Assembly (NCBI GenBank): GCA_013397865.1
Contig: VZTI01004088.1
Span: 3,486,322 to 3,550,321 of the forward strand
Source: Struthidea cinerea
Lineage: Eukaryota > Chordata > Aves > Passeriformes > Corcoracidae
Direction: 5' to 3'
DNA length: 64,000 bases
Below are positions 1-12,165 of this stretch, one piece after another. Every line of letters begins with the position of its first letter. Position 1 is the stretch's first letter. The translations under genes and the position numbers were made by a program. Below the pieces are notes generated by a model that worked only from the letters and a program-made list of their open reading frames with translations, was not told the DNA's origin and ran no database searches.

Positions 1-3000
1 TCACTCTGTCTCAGCTGCCATGTTGTAGCTAACAGAATTTCCACTAGGGGTGGGCAAAGGGATTATTTTCCGTTTGTCAGCTCTCCCCTCACCTTTGCCT
101 CTTGCACTCTTGGGGATGGCAAGCAAGTCTGTTCACATAAAGGAAAGGAAAGGGACAATCAAAAGGGAGGAAGGGTTCCACCGCACATACATACATTAAT
201 TTCCAGACCATGCATTAACTCTTATCATGCTGGTCTTGATGGAAATGCTCAACAAGGAATGAGAGGTGCTAGGCAGCCCAGAAGAAAGGACAAATTAAGT
301 TTACATCTTGTGCATTGTGTCTGTAACTTGCCAGTTCCATGGTCACAGCTGAATTGTCAACTCCAACTAATAAAATATAGTTTATGTCTGAGATTCCCCA
401 GCATGCCAAGTTTCCACACAGTTCAGCTGAAGTGAAGAGGCAGTTATGATTCACTGATTCTCTCCCCAGCCCAGGCACAGCTCTCATCCTCAGGAATTAT
501 CCACCAGCAGGGAAGAACTGGAGTGTTATATGTTACATACAGTCCTCATCCAAGACTACCTCTGCTGCCAGGATCAAGACCCACAGAGCATGGAAGCAGG
601 GTTGTCTGGAGGGATGAGGGGCAGAAGCCAGGGAAAAATGCTACTTGGAGGCCTGGATGCATTTTAGGATAGTGCTCTTCCCAATAAGAGTGGGGACAGG
701 CTTTTATAAGTGTTTATACACGTAAAAGCAGAAATAGGCACTTAGTGAGATTTCCAAAGATTCCTGTGACTTTTATAGGAGTTAGGAGATGTTAAAACTC
801 AAGAGGCACCTCTCTACACCTTTAGTTTTCAAGTATTTTTAAAGGGTCTGGTCTAAAAATCAGCCAGTGTTTTCCAAATTGGCCTTGGTTTTGAGCAATT
901 TCCATTGCCATAGCGTTGCGTTGTTTTAAATGGACTTAATGGATTCTACTTTTGTGTAACAGCCAGAAAACAGAGACTAAGTGTGGGACTTGGTTTGATT
1001 TATTTTAGGCATCTGAAAATGAAGGGTGTGAGTCTGAATTAGTTGCTGATCTACCTATTGAGAGAGCAGACACACTGGAAAGGTGCCTGCCTCTCACCCT
1101 TGACCACACAGAGAGGACAGGCAACAAGGTCAGATTAGACATCCAATTTGTAACAGCTGAAGCCAGATGAGATGAATTCCTCCTCCTCCTCCTCCAGCAA
1201 CTTAGCCAAAGATACACAGAAAATGATGGGAGAGAAAAACACTGAATTCAGCCTCCCAAACCTCTAGACAGGGTTTAATCACTGAACTGAGCTTCCCTCT
1301 TGAGAGGAGGTATTGGAGACTCTTGCCAAAACAAATCCAGTTGGTACACGACAGAAAGCAATGGAAATTGTGCTGACTAATAAGTACAGAGTTGGGAGCT
1401 GGAGGGAACAAAAGGGTGATATCCAAGCTTAAAGGCTTTCCCCACAAATTAACCAGTTTACAAGAACTGTGGCACCACAGACATGCGGAGGCTGCAGCCA
1501 CCCGGGGAAGTACAGAGGAGCAGGACTGCCTGGGCATGGGTCCTGACAATGGGAATCCAAAAGCAAAACTAGTTTCAGACAACCAGCCATGCTAGTTTTC
1601 TCATGACATATCTATCTCACTACCCTGATCAAGGTCAAAAAGCACACATTTTTGTCTTAAAAATATTACTGTTAATAATAAGGAAGAATAACTGGCAATA
1701 ATTCAAAATTGTAGTGAAAGCTGAAGATAGTCTGAAGTTTTGCAACACAGCACAATGCGAACTCACAATGAGGCACATGAAGAAATAGCTCTTATAAAAC
1801 AGTGTAGACAAATAGTATTTCTATTAAAACTTTCTGTTTCATTTGAAGTTTCCATCTTTTTTCATTTTTTATTTCATCTTGTATTTGCTACTCATTCTGA
1901 TGAGGAAACTCTTTTCCCACTAATGAACTCTGAACCATATGACAAAAAGGGTTTTAAATAAACTTTAGAGGAGATCTTCTTTCTTGAAATTTTTCTTACA
2001 CTGCCTTCCAGTTTTTAAATAATAAAAAATAAACAATAGGACAACTTGCCATTATAAAACTAGATGATTCAAAAAGTAATTGCTTTAAAAGTTACAGTAG
2101 AAAGATGTAAACTACTTCTAGGGGCGATGAAAGGCAAGGGAGGACTTTCAAAGAGTCTCCTAATCATGCACTGTTTCTTGCTCTCTTTGTGCTGTAGATC
2201 TTGTAACACTCCTCAGGCTCCTCCTCCCTCATGCCTTTTAAATGACATTTGAGCATATAAAGCAGTTAAGCATCTACAACAGACACAAACTTTTGCCTTA
2301 TTGAGGAAGTCACTGGGAAAGTCCTAGCTGGTGTCAGTCAGGCCAGGCCTTTACTCCAGCCATGGCTTGTGAGATCCCAGGCAGAGCACAGGCACAGATG
2401 GGCTGCAGACATGCCCTTCAGGACTGGGGTCTGGCAGCAGATAGATGACTTTGCCAATAAATTTATTATGGTCTTCTGAACGCTTATTATGGTCACACTG
2501 AGATATCAGAGCAATTACTTTTATTCCAATCAAAAAGCCAGCAACCAGCAATTTAATGTTATTTGTGTTTCAGTTTCCCTTGTGCCTCCATACGGCTTTG
2601 ATGTTCTGAATGCTGTCGGTCACAGCAGTACCTGTTCAATGCCCCTTCAAGGCGCAACTGCAAACCCCTGTCTCCAGTCCAGCCTTGCAAACAGCTGGAA
2701 AATTTACTCATCTTTTAACTTTCTGTAGGGCAGTTTGCTACACAAAAGCTTCAGCAGAGTTTGTGCTAGCTGTTGTCAACACATATAAATGGGCAGCACT
2801 CCAGAGGGTTTATGAAAAATTAGACAAAGAGCTGTCAAGTAGACAAAGTTGCATTTCACTTTCAGGCCCAAATAGCTGAACAAATGCTATGGTCTTGTGG
2901 GTTTTTCCATAAGAAGGAGTTGGCAGTTGTCAGGTGTCTCCTTGACCGACCTGAGGAACCTGTAAAGCACCATGCTTTGGGAGGCCAGCAGTGCAGGAGC

Positions 3001-5404
3001 GAGCTCTCAGACTGTTGCCCAGTTAGCACTTTGCTGAAAACCTTGTCCATTTTCTCAACTTCTCACAGACCTGACCCTGACACTTGCATTGGCTGACAAA
3101 GTTCTGAGTATTTTTCCCTCTTTTCCTAGGTTGTTTTCCTTGCTTCTCCTTCCCAAACACCCAACCAACTGTCAGCAGCACCCTAGGCCAGCCCTAAGTG
3201 TTGTTTCAGCAACATTTGTCTGCATTTGTTTCTGAGAAGTCCTTAACTTAGACCTCTGTGGCAGTAGCGTTCGAAGCAAAGCTCATCTCAGAACAGGATT
3301 TTAGCCCCAATGTCTGTCACCACTAAGACAATGCCCTGGTGCCTTTAACCTAAACAAACTGGATGGTGTGGGAGGGTGAATTCTCACCTATTTCACCCCC
3401 TTGTTAACCTACCTTTTCATAATTAATAACAGAAGTATCTCTGGGGCAATGGGGCATATCCTAAGTGTGTGCAAAGAATTAATCTCTTTCAATTGCTATA
3501 TATACAGAACAGATTTGGCTTAATTAAATAACAGTGTTGTAGCTTTCACTTCTCTGCACCAGTCTAGCCCGTTGCGAGCTGCAGTGTTTGCTGTACATGG
3601 AAAACCATCGCTCCTCAGTACCATTGCACCTTTGAGGTAAGTGAGATTTTCTTTTCAGCATATTCTGGAGCTTACTGGTAGCTCAATAAAACAGCACTTT
3701 ATGTCTCCAGATCCTAAATTTCTTTTTTTATTTTATGTACTCATACAAGTAACTAAATCTTCATCTGAATTTTTATTTAAACACTGTATGTTTTTCAGGA
3801 GATTTGAAAGCTTCTGAAAGGTGCCTGATGATAAGCCTGACAAGTGCCAGCATGTTGTGTTATAGAGCATGGCAGAGAGGTCAAGTGCTTCAAGACCAGG
3901 AAAAACCTTGGTGAGAAGGAGCCAAACTGCGATACTCCAGCAGTGGGTTTTCCCCTAGAGCTGCCATCATAGTGCCAATTCCTATGGTCCTTTTCAGTCA
4001 CACAGGCTTTGCACCTGGAATGGTGTAATGGGGGAAGGAGGAGGAGAGGAGACCTGGAGTCAGGTCTAATGAGTTGTACACACAAAGCCATCAGCAAAAT
4101 CACAGCCTGGACAAAATTTTAGCAAGTGAGCTAAGGATGAAAGGTTTTCTGTTCCCACTGGAAACCCTCAGAGCCATCCATTCACCCTATCATATGTTCA
4201 CTATCAGAAACTGCTCTTCAAAGCTGAACAAAAACTACTGTGCTGCATATAATTGACAAAGTTAATTGTATGCAGCATATTTCCTCTACCATAAATATTC
4301 CCAAACACCATTTGTTTCTGGATTTCACTGTTCTCTTAACTAAAGAACAGATACATTATTGTTTCATCTGTAGCCCAACTGTTTTCTTTGCATTTTTACC
4401 ACTAAATTGAATCTACTGCCAGTAATCTAATTTACATTTAAAATGCACAATATGCCAACATGACCAGACTTCAATAAAATTTTTACTAAAACTCATAACT
4501 GCCTTGATTCTGGTGTTTATAGAAATTTTAGACTGTTCATTCCCTGAATGTTATGTCGCTAGTATCCTGAAATCATTCCCATATGAAATAAGAAACATTC
4601 TTAGATTCATGCTGTGTCAGGAAATACAAAATATAATGTCACTAGCCATTGCTCTCAAAATCAAAGATTTGTCATCTCCCAGCAAAATTATTTGGATACG
4701 TGTCCAGCTTGCACTAGCATGGGATATTAGCTCCACTCACCTGCTTTTGTTATTGATACAGCATATTTGTTCCCTGCATTTCAGATTACAAATATTTCTT
4801 ACCATCTTTGCTTCATTTATTTTTTCTTCCTGCACACACAATTGCTTGGTTTCAAAATATTGCAGAATTCTTCAGGTGTCTTATGAGCACTCTCCATCAC
4901 CACTGAATCTGCCCAGAGGCATCTTTCCTGAGTACCTACCTGACAGCACGAGGAAGGTCATTTCCTAGAGGTTTAGATTACATTTTTCAGTTGGATACTG
5001 ATTGTCAGATTTGTAATTTTAGCAAAACAAAAATTATCAGAGGTTCAGGTAAAATTGGAAAAAGGTTTCAGGGTGGTCTTCCTTTTTTTGTTTGTTTGGG
5101 TTTTTTTTGGTTTGAGGTTTTTTAATGTGAAAATGGATTATGTAGCAGGCAGCTCATTTTTGTGCTTTCTAAACATTTTGACTTCTTGATTTAAAACAAT
5201 GTTTTCAGGGATATTGGGCTAAAGTCAGAGTTTTTAAAAGAAAAAATTGAAAGAAAAGAATACATTTGCTTCCTATTAAAACTCTTTTTTCTCTTGCTTT
5301 GAAACAAAAGTGGTGGGATGTATGCAGGCAGGCACATGTTTGTACAAAGGGAATTAGAAAGGGTTGAGTTCTTCGAGTCAAACCCTCATTATAGCCCCAA
5401 GCCT
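1..5404. other. Unique noncoding stretch, no gene seen
   Basis: No recognisable exon, RNA gene or repeat family was found here. The longest open frame is plus strand 4504-4968 (154 codons). It is AT-rich, rich in Leu/Ile/Ser, has no family resemblance, and is treated as chance. A short (TCC)n run lies at 1178-1195. Around 3470-3540 the sequence has homeodomain-like TTAATTAA wording beside a TATATATA run, which may mark a small regulatory element, but nothing in the sequence decides this. Confidence 0.6.
1178..1195. repeat. (TCC)n microsatellite
   Basis: Six uninterrupted TCC units form a pure pyrimidine run. It is an ordinary short simple repeat with no flanking gene. Confidence 0.85.
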
Positions 5405-5547
5405 GCATGAGTTCAAGAAGCATTTGGACAATGCTTTCAGGCACATGGTGTGACCCTTGACTCCCAGCCCCTGTGCAGGGCCAGGAGTTGGACTCGATGA
5501 TCTTGATGGGTCCTTTCCAACTCAGCAAATTCTGTGATTCTATGATT
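5405..5547 (+). mobile_element. CR1 LINE 3' end (5'-truncated)
   Basis: This is the last ~140 bases of a CR1 non-LTR retrotransposon on the plus strand. What is seen: the terminal wording GTTGGACTCGATGATCTTGA followed by TCCTTTCCAACTC, then the 8-base tail repeat ATTCTGTGATTCTATGATT at 5529-5547. CR1 copies are usually truncated at their 5' ends and lack poly-A, ending instead in such octamers, and this copy fits. It closely resembles the copy at 51470-51606, sharing GAGTTCAAGAAGCATTTGG and the hairpin part. No reading frame of the reverse transcriptase is present, so the copy cannot move by itself. Confidence 0.9.
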
Positions 5548-5814
5548 TTCTTTTTTTGTTTAGTTTTATTATTTTACTTCAGCAATCAAGCCAGTTATAA
5601 AGTACTTCTAAAATTCTACTCATAGCACTTATTTATACCCTTCAGCTAATATCTGATTGTCCAAATCGATTCTTGTTTGATTGCCTGTGCTTATCAGAAA
5701 TGTCACAAGCTACAGCAGTACGAGGATCAGTGGCCACCTCTTCAGCACCATCATAGTTTCAGTCAGTGTCCATAAGCTGTTCTACAGTGTGGAAACTCTG
5801 ATACAAAGACTTAC

Positions 5815-5880
5815 TTAAACTTATTTATTTATTTAATAATACATTTAATAAGTAAACTTATTTACTTATTTGAACTTATT
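5815..5880. repeat. TTTA/TTAC-rich low-complexity tract
   Basis: The tract is made of repeated TTTA, TTAA and CTTA units and abuts the tail of the minus-strand CR1 that begins at 5881. Its position at the 3' end of that element suggests an AT-rich landing site or expansion after insertion; that is inference. Confidence 0.7.
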
Positions 5881-6215
5881 TATCATAGAATCATAGAAAC
5901 AGGGACCGTAAAAAACACCTACTTCCAGCCCCTCTGCCACAGGCAGGGTTACCTTTGTTTAGATCAGGTTGCTCAGGGCCCCATCCAGCCTGGCCTTGAA
6001 CACTTCCAAGGGTGGGACATCCACAACTTTTCTGGGTAACCTCTTGCACTGCCTTACTACCCTCACAGTAAAAAATTTCTTACTAATATCTAATCTAAAA
6101 GTCTCATCTTTTAGTTCAAAACCATTCTCCCTCGTCCTATAGCTATCTGCCTATGTAAAAAGTCCTCCTTTTTTATAGGCCCCCTTTGAGTACTTAAGTC
6201 TCATTTTGCAGTTGA
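5881..6215 (-). mobile_element. CR1 LINE 3' fragment, minus strand
   Basis: On the plus strand this reads as the reverse complement of a CR1 3' end. The octamer tail ATCATAGAATCATAGAA comes first (5883-5899). Next is a diverged pairing block, then CCATCCAGCCTGGCCTTGAA, the ACATCCACAACTTTTCTGGG wording, the ACTAATATCTAATCTAAA block, and CCCCCTTTGAGTACTTAA near the right end. About 330 bases are recognisable before similarity fades. The copy is diverged and 5' truncated. Its orientation is opposite to the CR1 tail 330 bases to the left, so the two are separate insertions. Confidence 0.93.
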
Positions 6216-9200
6216 GGCCAAATATGGATTCTTGCATCCTTACTAGTGGCTGAGAGAGCACACTGGGTCATATTTTACTTTACATCCCATTTGGAAAACT
6301 CAAGATTTATGTGCTGTTATTACCCTGTGGAAGGAGAAAGGATAATCTAGAGTTCGTTTGATTCAGAGTGGCAAAAATCTGACGAGATTTAAACTAAGGC
6401 ACAGGCTCCTCTGTGCTTAGATATTGGAATTATAATTGCTTTAGGTAGAAGACAAGGTTGCAGCTGTTTCTTTCAAGGATGAATCAGACTCCTCTGGGTT
6501 TGTTTGCTGTCTCACCTCTAAATGCATATAATCAGCTTGCAGAAAACCTATCTGTACATTATATTGCTTTGAAATATTGATTCAATTTTGTTTGTACTTT
6601 CATATATTGGAGCTGAGCATTGAATTCTAATTCTGCACTTGGATGCATGCACTTAAAAGGCATGGCTCGGTTCTGAATAAAGAAAAAAGTGAGGACAACT
6701 AGTTTTATGCACAACACACCATTTCTCAAGCTGTATTCTTCTCTCAGGAAGTTTTAATAGGATTTTTGTGTACAATAGGATTGTTGTACTCCAGGGTGCA
6801 ACTATTTATGTAAATATAATCATGCTATTTATGTAAGAAATTCAAAAGTTTACAGTAAGAATCAAGAACAATTTCATCCTGAAGGAGTAATCATTTAATT
6901 GAGAATGCAGAGTTAAGGTTTAATGTTTCCTTTTTTCCTTTTCCAAGTGGTTTTTGCTAGCATTCTTACTACACTCAGAGTTACATAAAGTAAATATACA
7001 CTGTAGCCAAGCCAAAACTGCTGTGCCAACAGAAAGCAATACCCCACACCTGCTGAAAATATCTCCGTTCTCAGTGCCTTATTTTTGCAAAAGCCCTTGT
7101 TGGGACATGGAAGCCCTTGATTGTTGTGCCTGATGAGCAAGCACCACAGCCTTTCTGAAAACTGAAGCACTCTGCACACTGCTGAGTAAGCAACACCAGA
7201 CACTTAAATTCATGTTTAGAGCTAACCAGGAGATGGTAGTATGGGAGTATTTTGCCAATTTTTAAAATTTTAAATTAAAATTTCAAGTGTATACTCTTAT
7301 CCATCTAGTCTATGCAACAACACGGTAAACCTGATCCACATTTACCCTGAATCACAGTGTGCACGTGACACAAAGTGTGGAGTCCATTCATTCAAAACTC
7401 TTCCCTTGCTCCATTCATGTCCTGGGGACCAACCTGCCCTGCTGTGGTCTATGTCCCCCCCACAGGGATGTCAACTGTGATGTCCCTGTATCTTAAAATG
7501 GTACCTTGAGCAGACGATCGACAGTGCGACATGGCTGGCTATGAAATGGAGACCTTCCAGTGCCTGGGGAGAACAGCAAGGCAAAAAAACCTTGAGGGTG
7601 TTAAACCGAAAAGAAAAGGTTCCTTCCTTTCTAACCATCTGCAGACTTCAGTCTTCATATAAGTTTTCCAAACAAGGCATTGAGGAAATGTTACATTAAA
7701 AGTTTTAGGAAGAAATGTGATAACCCCACCAAGGGACGGAGCCAGACAATTCTTGGAAACAGAGAATTAAATTTAGAGCAGGAGTCCATGGATGTCCAGT
7801 TACTAAGGGGTTACTGAAAGGAAATTGAGTGGTTGTAAGAACTTAATGCATTTAATAGAAATGTATTAATAGAGAAAAACTCTCTTTTTCAGAGGATTTG
7901 GATTCCCACTTGGGCACGAAGACTGATAGTAAAAGCAACTGCTGAGGATGACTCCAGCTGTAATAAACTATTGGTTGAAGGACAGCATGTGAGAGAAATG
8001 TATAATAAGATTGGTTTGGAACTTTTTGCACAGACTGTGTACCCTAGCTGAAAAATTTCCTAAAAAAAACCAGAGCAATAGTCTAAATTTCTGGGTAAAT
8101 TTAGCTAAATGAGAGGTTTTAGTACAGTCAGCTTGAAAAGTCAGACATCCAAACTCAAAGTGCATAGGTCTCATTTGTGAGCCTGGGAAATGGCAACTCT
8201 GGAGGGATTTGGGGATCTTTGTGGAAATTCAGACAGACATCATCTCCACCACTGACTCTAAGGGCAAGTCCTCCTCGGGAATGGGTAGTGGTGGGGCAAC
8301 TGAATGAGAGGTTGTAAAATCCTGCGCCTGGGCACCCAGACAGCTCAAAGCTGTCCAAGCTACTTCTGCCAAGTACCCATACAGGCCACACACATATGAT
8401 GGCAGGCTTTGTCAGTTTTGGAGAGGAAAACTGTACAAGATGAATCCTGACATTTAAATCTCAAAATGAGACCCGTTCACCTTGTGAGGGGATGCAAACT
8501 CTGCAGGGAAAACGGATACGGGAATGTCGCCATGCTGTTGGAGGCCTTCTAACACTGGAAACTGAAAACCAAGATTAGAAGGTTGGGTTTGGATTTTTTT
8601 CCTAAAATATATGCTGTAGCTCAGCTAGCGTTGTTACTGGTCTTGGAACGTCAGTCAAGCAGTCACAGCGCATTATCACAGCGGTCTCCTCTGGCTATGG
8701 AAATCTCTGAAGACAAGCAAAACACAAACAACGTCCCAGAGGCTTATTTTGTTAGAAGCCAAGAATTTCAACATAAACATCCCATAATTAATTGGACTTC
8801 TTGCATAGTACACCTCCTTGTCCTGCTGTCAGCCTACCCTAGGGCCAGGGGCAGAGACACTGCATGCCCAGCATCCCATTCCAGTCCAGCACACCTTCCC
8901 ATCTTGATAGAAGGACTTCCAGCATCAAAGCCTCCGACTGGGGCCATTTAATTGAGCCAATGATTTTATACTATTGTGAATTCTGTGGCTATTGTTTAAC
9001 CTGCAGACTGAAAATTTCACCATGAGAGTCAGAACAAGATTCAGATTTATTGTCTGTGAACTGAAAGCCCGTATCCTAAGGAGGTAGAGAAGTCTTTCCA
9101 GGTTGTTCGTGTTAATGAGCCTGACACACAACTAGGCACTACTGGCTCTATCCAGCAGAGGGAAGCAGCAAAAAGAGAGCTATTCTGGTTGGTTTATCAT

Positions 9201-11940
9201 TTTAACAATCACGTAATAGAATAACTAGTTACTGCCTAAAGAAATATATTCATAAAAGGCAGCTACAGCCGAAGTCCCACCAGGCAGATTTGTTCATTTC
9301 TATCCAGTGACTAAGATCATGTAAAAGTAGGACATTTCATTAGACAGAGATGTTTCCTCTGAACCTGTTGAACACTTTAATATAACCTCAAATCACTGCA
9401 AGGAACAAATAATCCCTGCAGATGATACTAAACCTACACTTTTTACCTGCCCCTGTAAAATTGAATGAAAAAGTAACAGTACCGCTATTGTGATTCACAC
9501 ATAATTGAGTGTGCCAACTAATAATCTTTAATATCCACTGCTGACAGGATGGAATTAACTGCATTTTTCCCTGTCCAACTTTCATTTTTTTCCTTGTGGT
9601 GTAAGCCAGTATCTAATCCCATCCTTATATCATTTTGGCTATATTAACTCAATTGAGGAGAAAGTACTTAGCCTAAAGCACGTTAGGGTGAGACCTTGAA
9701 ATAACAATGTTTACACAAGCTAAAGATGTCTTTTGTTGAAGCGCTGCACTGATGCTTGCCAACAAAAGCTTTTCATGCGTGGAAGAGTCAATACTGAATT
9801 ATAGTTAAGCCATGTAATAATTATCCTCATTAGACGTAACCAGAGCATGGATAGGATGAATTCAGTTTTAAACTCAGCTAATACTCAGGAAGCATATTCT
9901 ATATGTAATTTAATAATCTTGGAAATAAATACACAAGTCTTTCAGCACAAGATCTATTTAAAGCAGAGAGGCAATTCACTTCACAGTGAGAAGACCAATT
10001 TTTTCATTATTTGTTTATAACTTAATCTGGGTGAAGCTTTTGAATATGGTATTCAGGTGAGTGTAACAGGGCTTCCTGAGAGCAAGAGAGCTGGGACATG
10101 CTGGCTACCACACCTTGGGTGTATCATCCTGGTGGGGAGATGGGCATGGGTGGGAACTTCTATCCTGAGCAGGGAGTGCAGATCTGGGCTGGCGTTGTCT
10201 CTCTCTTCTCCTGAAGCTGGTAGGAGGAGAGATGAATCCCCATGGAAAGATGTCGTGGGTGCACTGAAGTGTCATCTTTTCTGTCCCTGGCTCATAATTT
10301 TCTGTTCTTCTTGACTTACCCCTGACAATTTTTGGAGATCCTTTGACTGCTTTTAGCAGCCAAGGTGGTTTTAGCACAAGTTTCTAACATCCGAGTTCTG
10401 GCTAGAGCCTGCCAAACCCCTTCTCAGGCAATTTCTGCCCTTGCTCTTGGCAACACAGGGGTAAGGGAGTGCTCCTCCCATCCCAGTCCCAGACCAGATG
10501 CTCTCCCTTTCTTCCTCCACCCAGTTCTACCATTCACTCTGTGCATGTTTTTCAGTTGACACTGTAGGCAGATGACTTTAAAAACTTCATCTCAAAACAT
10601 ATATTGACAGAAAAGGATGGTGGAGAGCCTTTTTATTTGTCTGTTTTACAACTTCTCATCTCAACAAGGTGAGCAGAAACAGACAAGACAGAGGGATGGT
10701 GATTCTCTGGCGTGGTATTGCTTTCAGCACCCTCATATTGACAAGCATGGCAACCGTGGGCATCTCATCGTGTTACTTATCCTGTGAAATCCCCCTGACC
10801 CCACTGTGGGAAGCATGGCTGCTCTTTTCCCTGGGATTTTCCTCCCCCAGGACAGGAAGCCTGGCTTGGCTGCCTGAACAGATCATCAAACCCCAGGGCA
10901 GGCTGAAGTCCCGGAATCAACTGGGGCTCTGATTGTCCCTGAACAGTTCTCTTGCAATGTCTCTGACTTTGCTGTTTCTTCTGTTACAGGGGATAATATT
11001 ACTTCCCTATCACTGAATTAACCAGCTGTGTCTGAAAGCATGAAAACATCACGTTTTCCTCTTCAACATTTAAACCTGATGCCGTTCTGTGAACAAAACT
11101 ATCCAGAAAATTAGCTTTTGGAGGTTGAGAAACTTTGAGAGACAGGAGACTCCTCCAGTGCTGCTTTGATCAGTCCTCACGAGACCCCAGCAGACCAAGG
11201 AGAAAGAGCAGCAAATTATGTCAGCCCTTATCCATACCTTGCCTCATCTGTTCCAGCCCTGCAAGTGCTGAACACAGGAACAGACATGTCAGTGAGAGGT
11301 CCACGGCAAAGGATACCGGGTGGTGAGACTGTATGTACATAAACATTTCTAAATAAGGGGGCTAAACGAAGGCAGCAGCCATGCACCATGTCGCTAGGAG
11401 CTGCAGCATTCATCTCATGGATGACACAGTCCATGGGTGAAAACCTGTTGTTTTTTTATGTCAGCCTCCCCCATTTGAGGCAGCGGCAAAAATCCCATAA
11501 TTACAAAGAGAGAAAATTCTGCTCCTTTCTAGTGATGCAATGCTGATGTAACTATCAAAGCTGGTGACAGTATACTGATGCGGCAATAATACAACTCTAA
11601 GCCTACCAAGGTAAGGGAAAGCAGACAAGATGTGAAAAAAAATTGATTAATGGATTTATTTTTCCAAAGATTATTTACTTACTTTTGGAAAATTGCAGAG
11701 TTATTCAAAGCAGACTGATTTTTCAACTACTGACATGCCTCACAGTGATAAAGTAATCAGCATTTCTCAGAATATTATGAAAAAGGCCTATGGTCCATGG
11801 AAAAGTCATATTCAAAACAACTGGTGTAAGAATGTATTTGTGTAGTCTGAACATTTTTAAGCAATGAGGCCAGAATACTAAATTAAATATCCCATATTTT
11901 AAGTTTTCATTGCAAAATATTTTGTAGTTACATTCAAAGT
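6216..11940. other. Unique noncoding stretch, no gene seen
   Basis: No exon, RNA gene or repeat family was recognised. Open frames here (for example plus 8583-8951, 122 codons, and minus 10105-10377) have no family resemblance and no consistent splice context. Some AT-rich parts, such as 9180-9260, have the even, repeat-free look of possible conserved noncoding DNA, but this cannot be shown without alignment. Confidence 0.55.
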
Positions 11941-12165
11941 TATCAAATGTGAGGAATGATATAAATAAGATCTAACCTCCATGCTATTAAATTAAGCTGC
12001 TGCCAACGTTATTATTGGCAGTAAAATTGCTTTGATTGCTATCAGCCATAATCAAATATAGGAAAAGCTTGGAATGCTGATATGTTCCACAGTAGTATGT
12101 TCTGAAGCAGTCATTAAAAAAGAAAGCTCTGACATGACATATCTCTCTAAAATTATGCTCCACAG
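11941..12165. promoter_or_regulatory. Candidate conserved noncoding element
   Basis: This AT-rich, repeat-free block contains a perfect 7-base inverted repeat, CTGCCAA at 12000-12006 and TTGGCAG at 12015-12021, separated by 8 bases. The arms are NFI-type half sites (TTGGC) in the outward arrangement rather than the classical inward one. GCTTTGATTG follows, with a TCF/LEF-like CTTTGAT, then several AATCAAAT/TAATC-type words. Such motif density is typical of developmental enhancers in vertebrate gene deserts. The regulatory role is inference from motif content only. Confidence 0.3.

Noticed and set aside
4504..4968. 154-codon plus-strand frame.
   Set aside because: AT-driven Leu/Ile-rich composition, no family resemblance, non-ATG start.
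5654..5675. TGATTGTCCAAA followed by TCGATTCT, similar to the mature miR-219 5p sequence.
   Set aside because: The first 12 bases agree but the rest differs, and the downstream 60 bases cannot fold back into a hairpin with it. Chance match.
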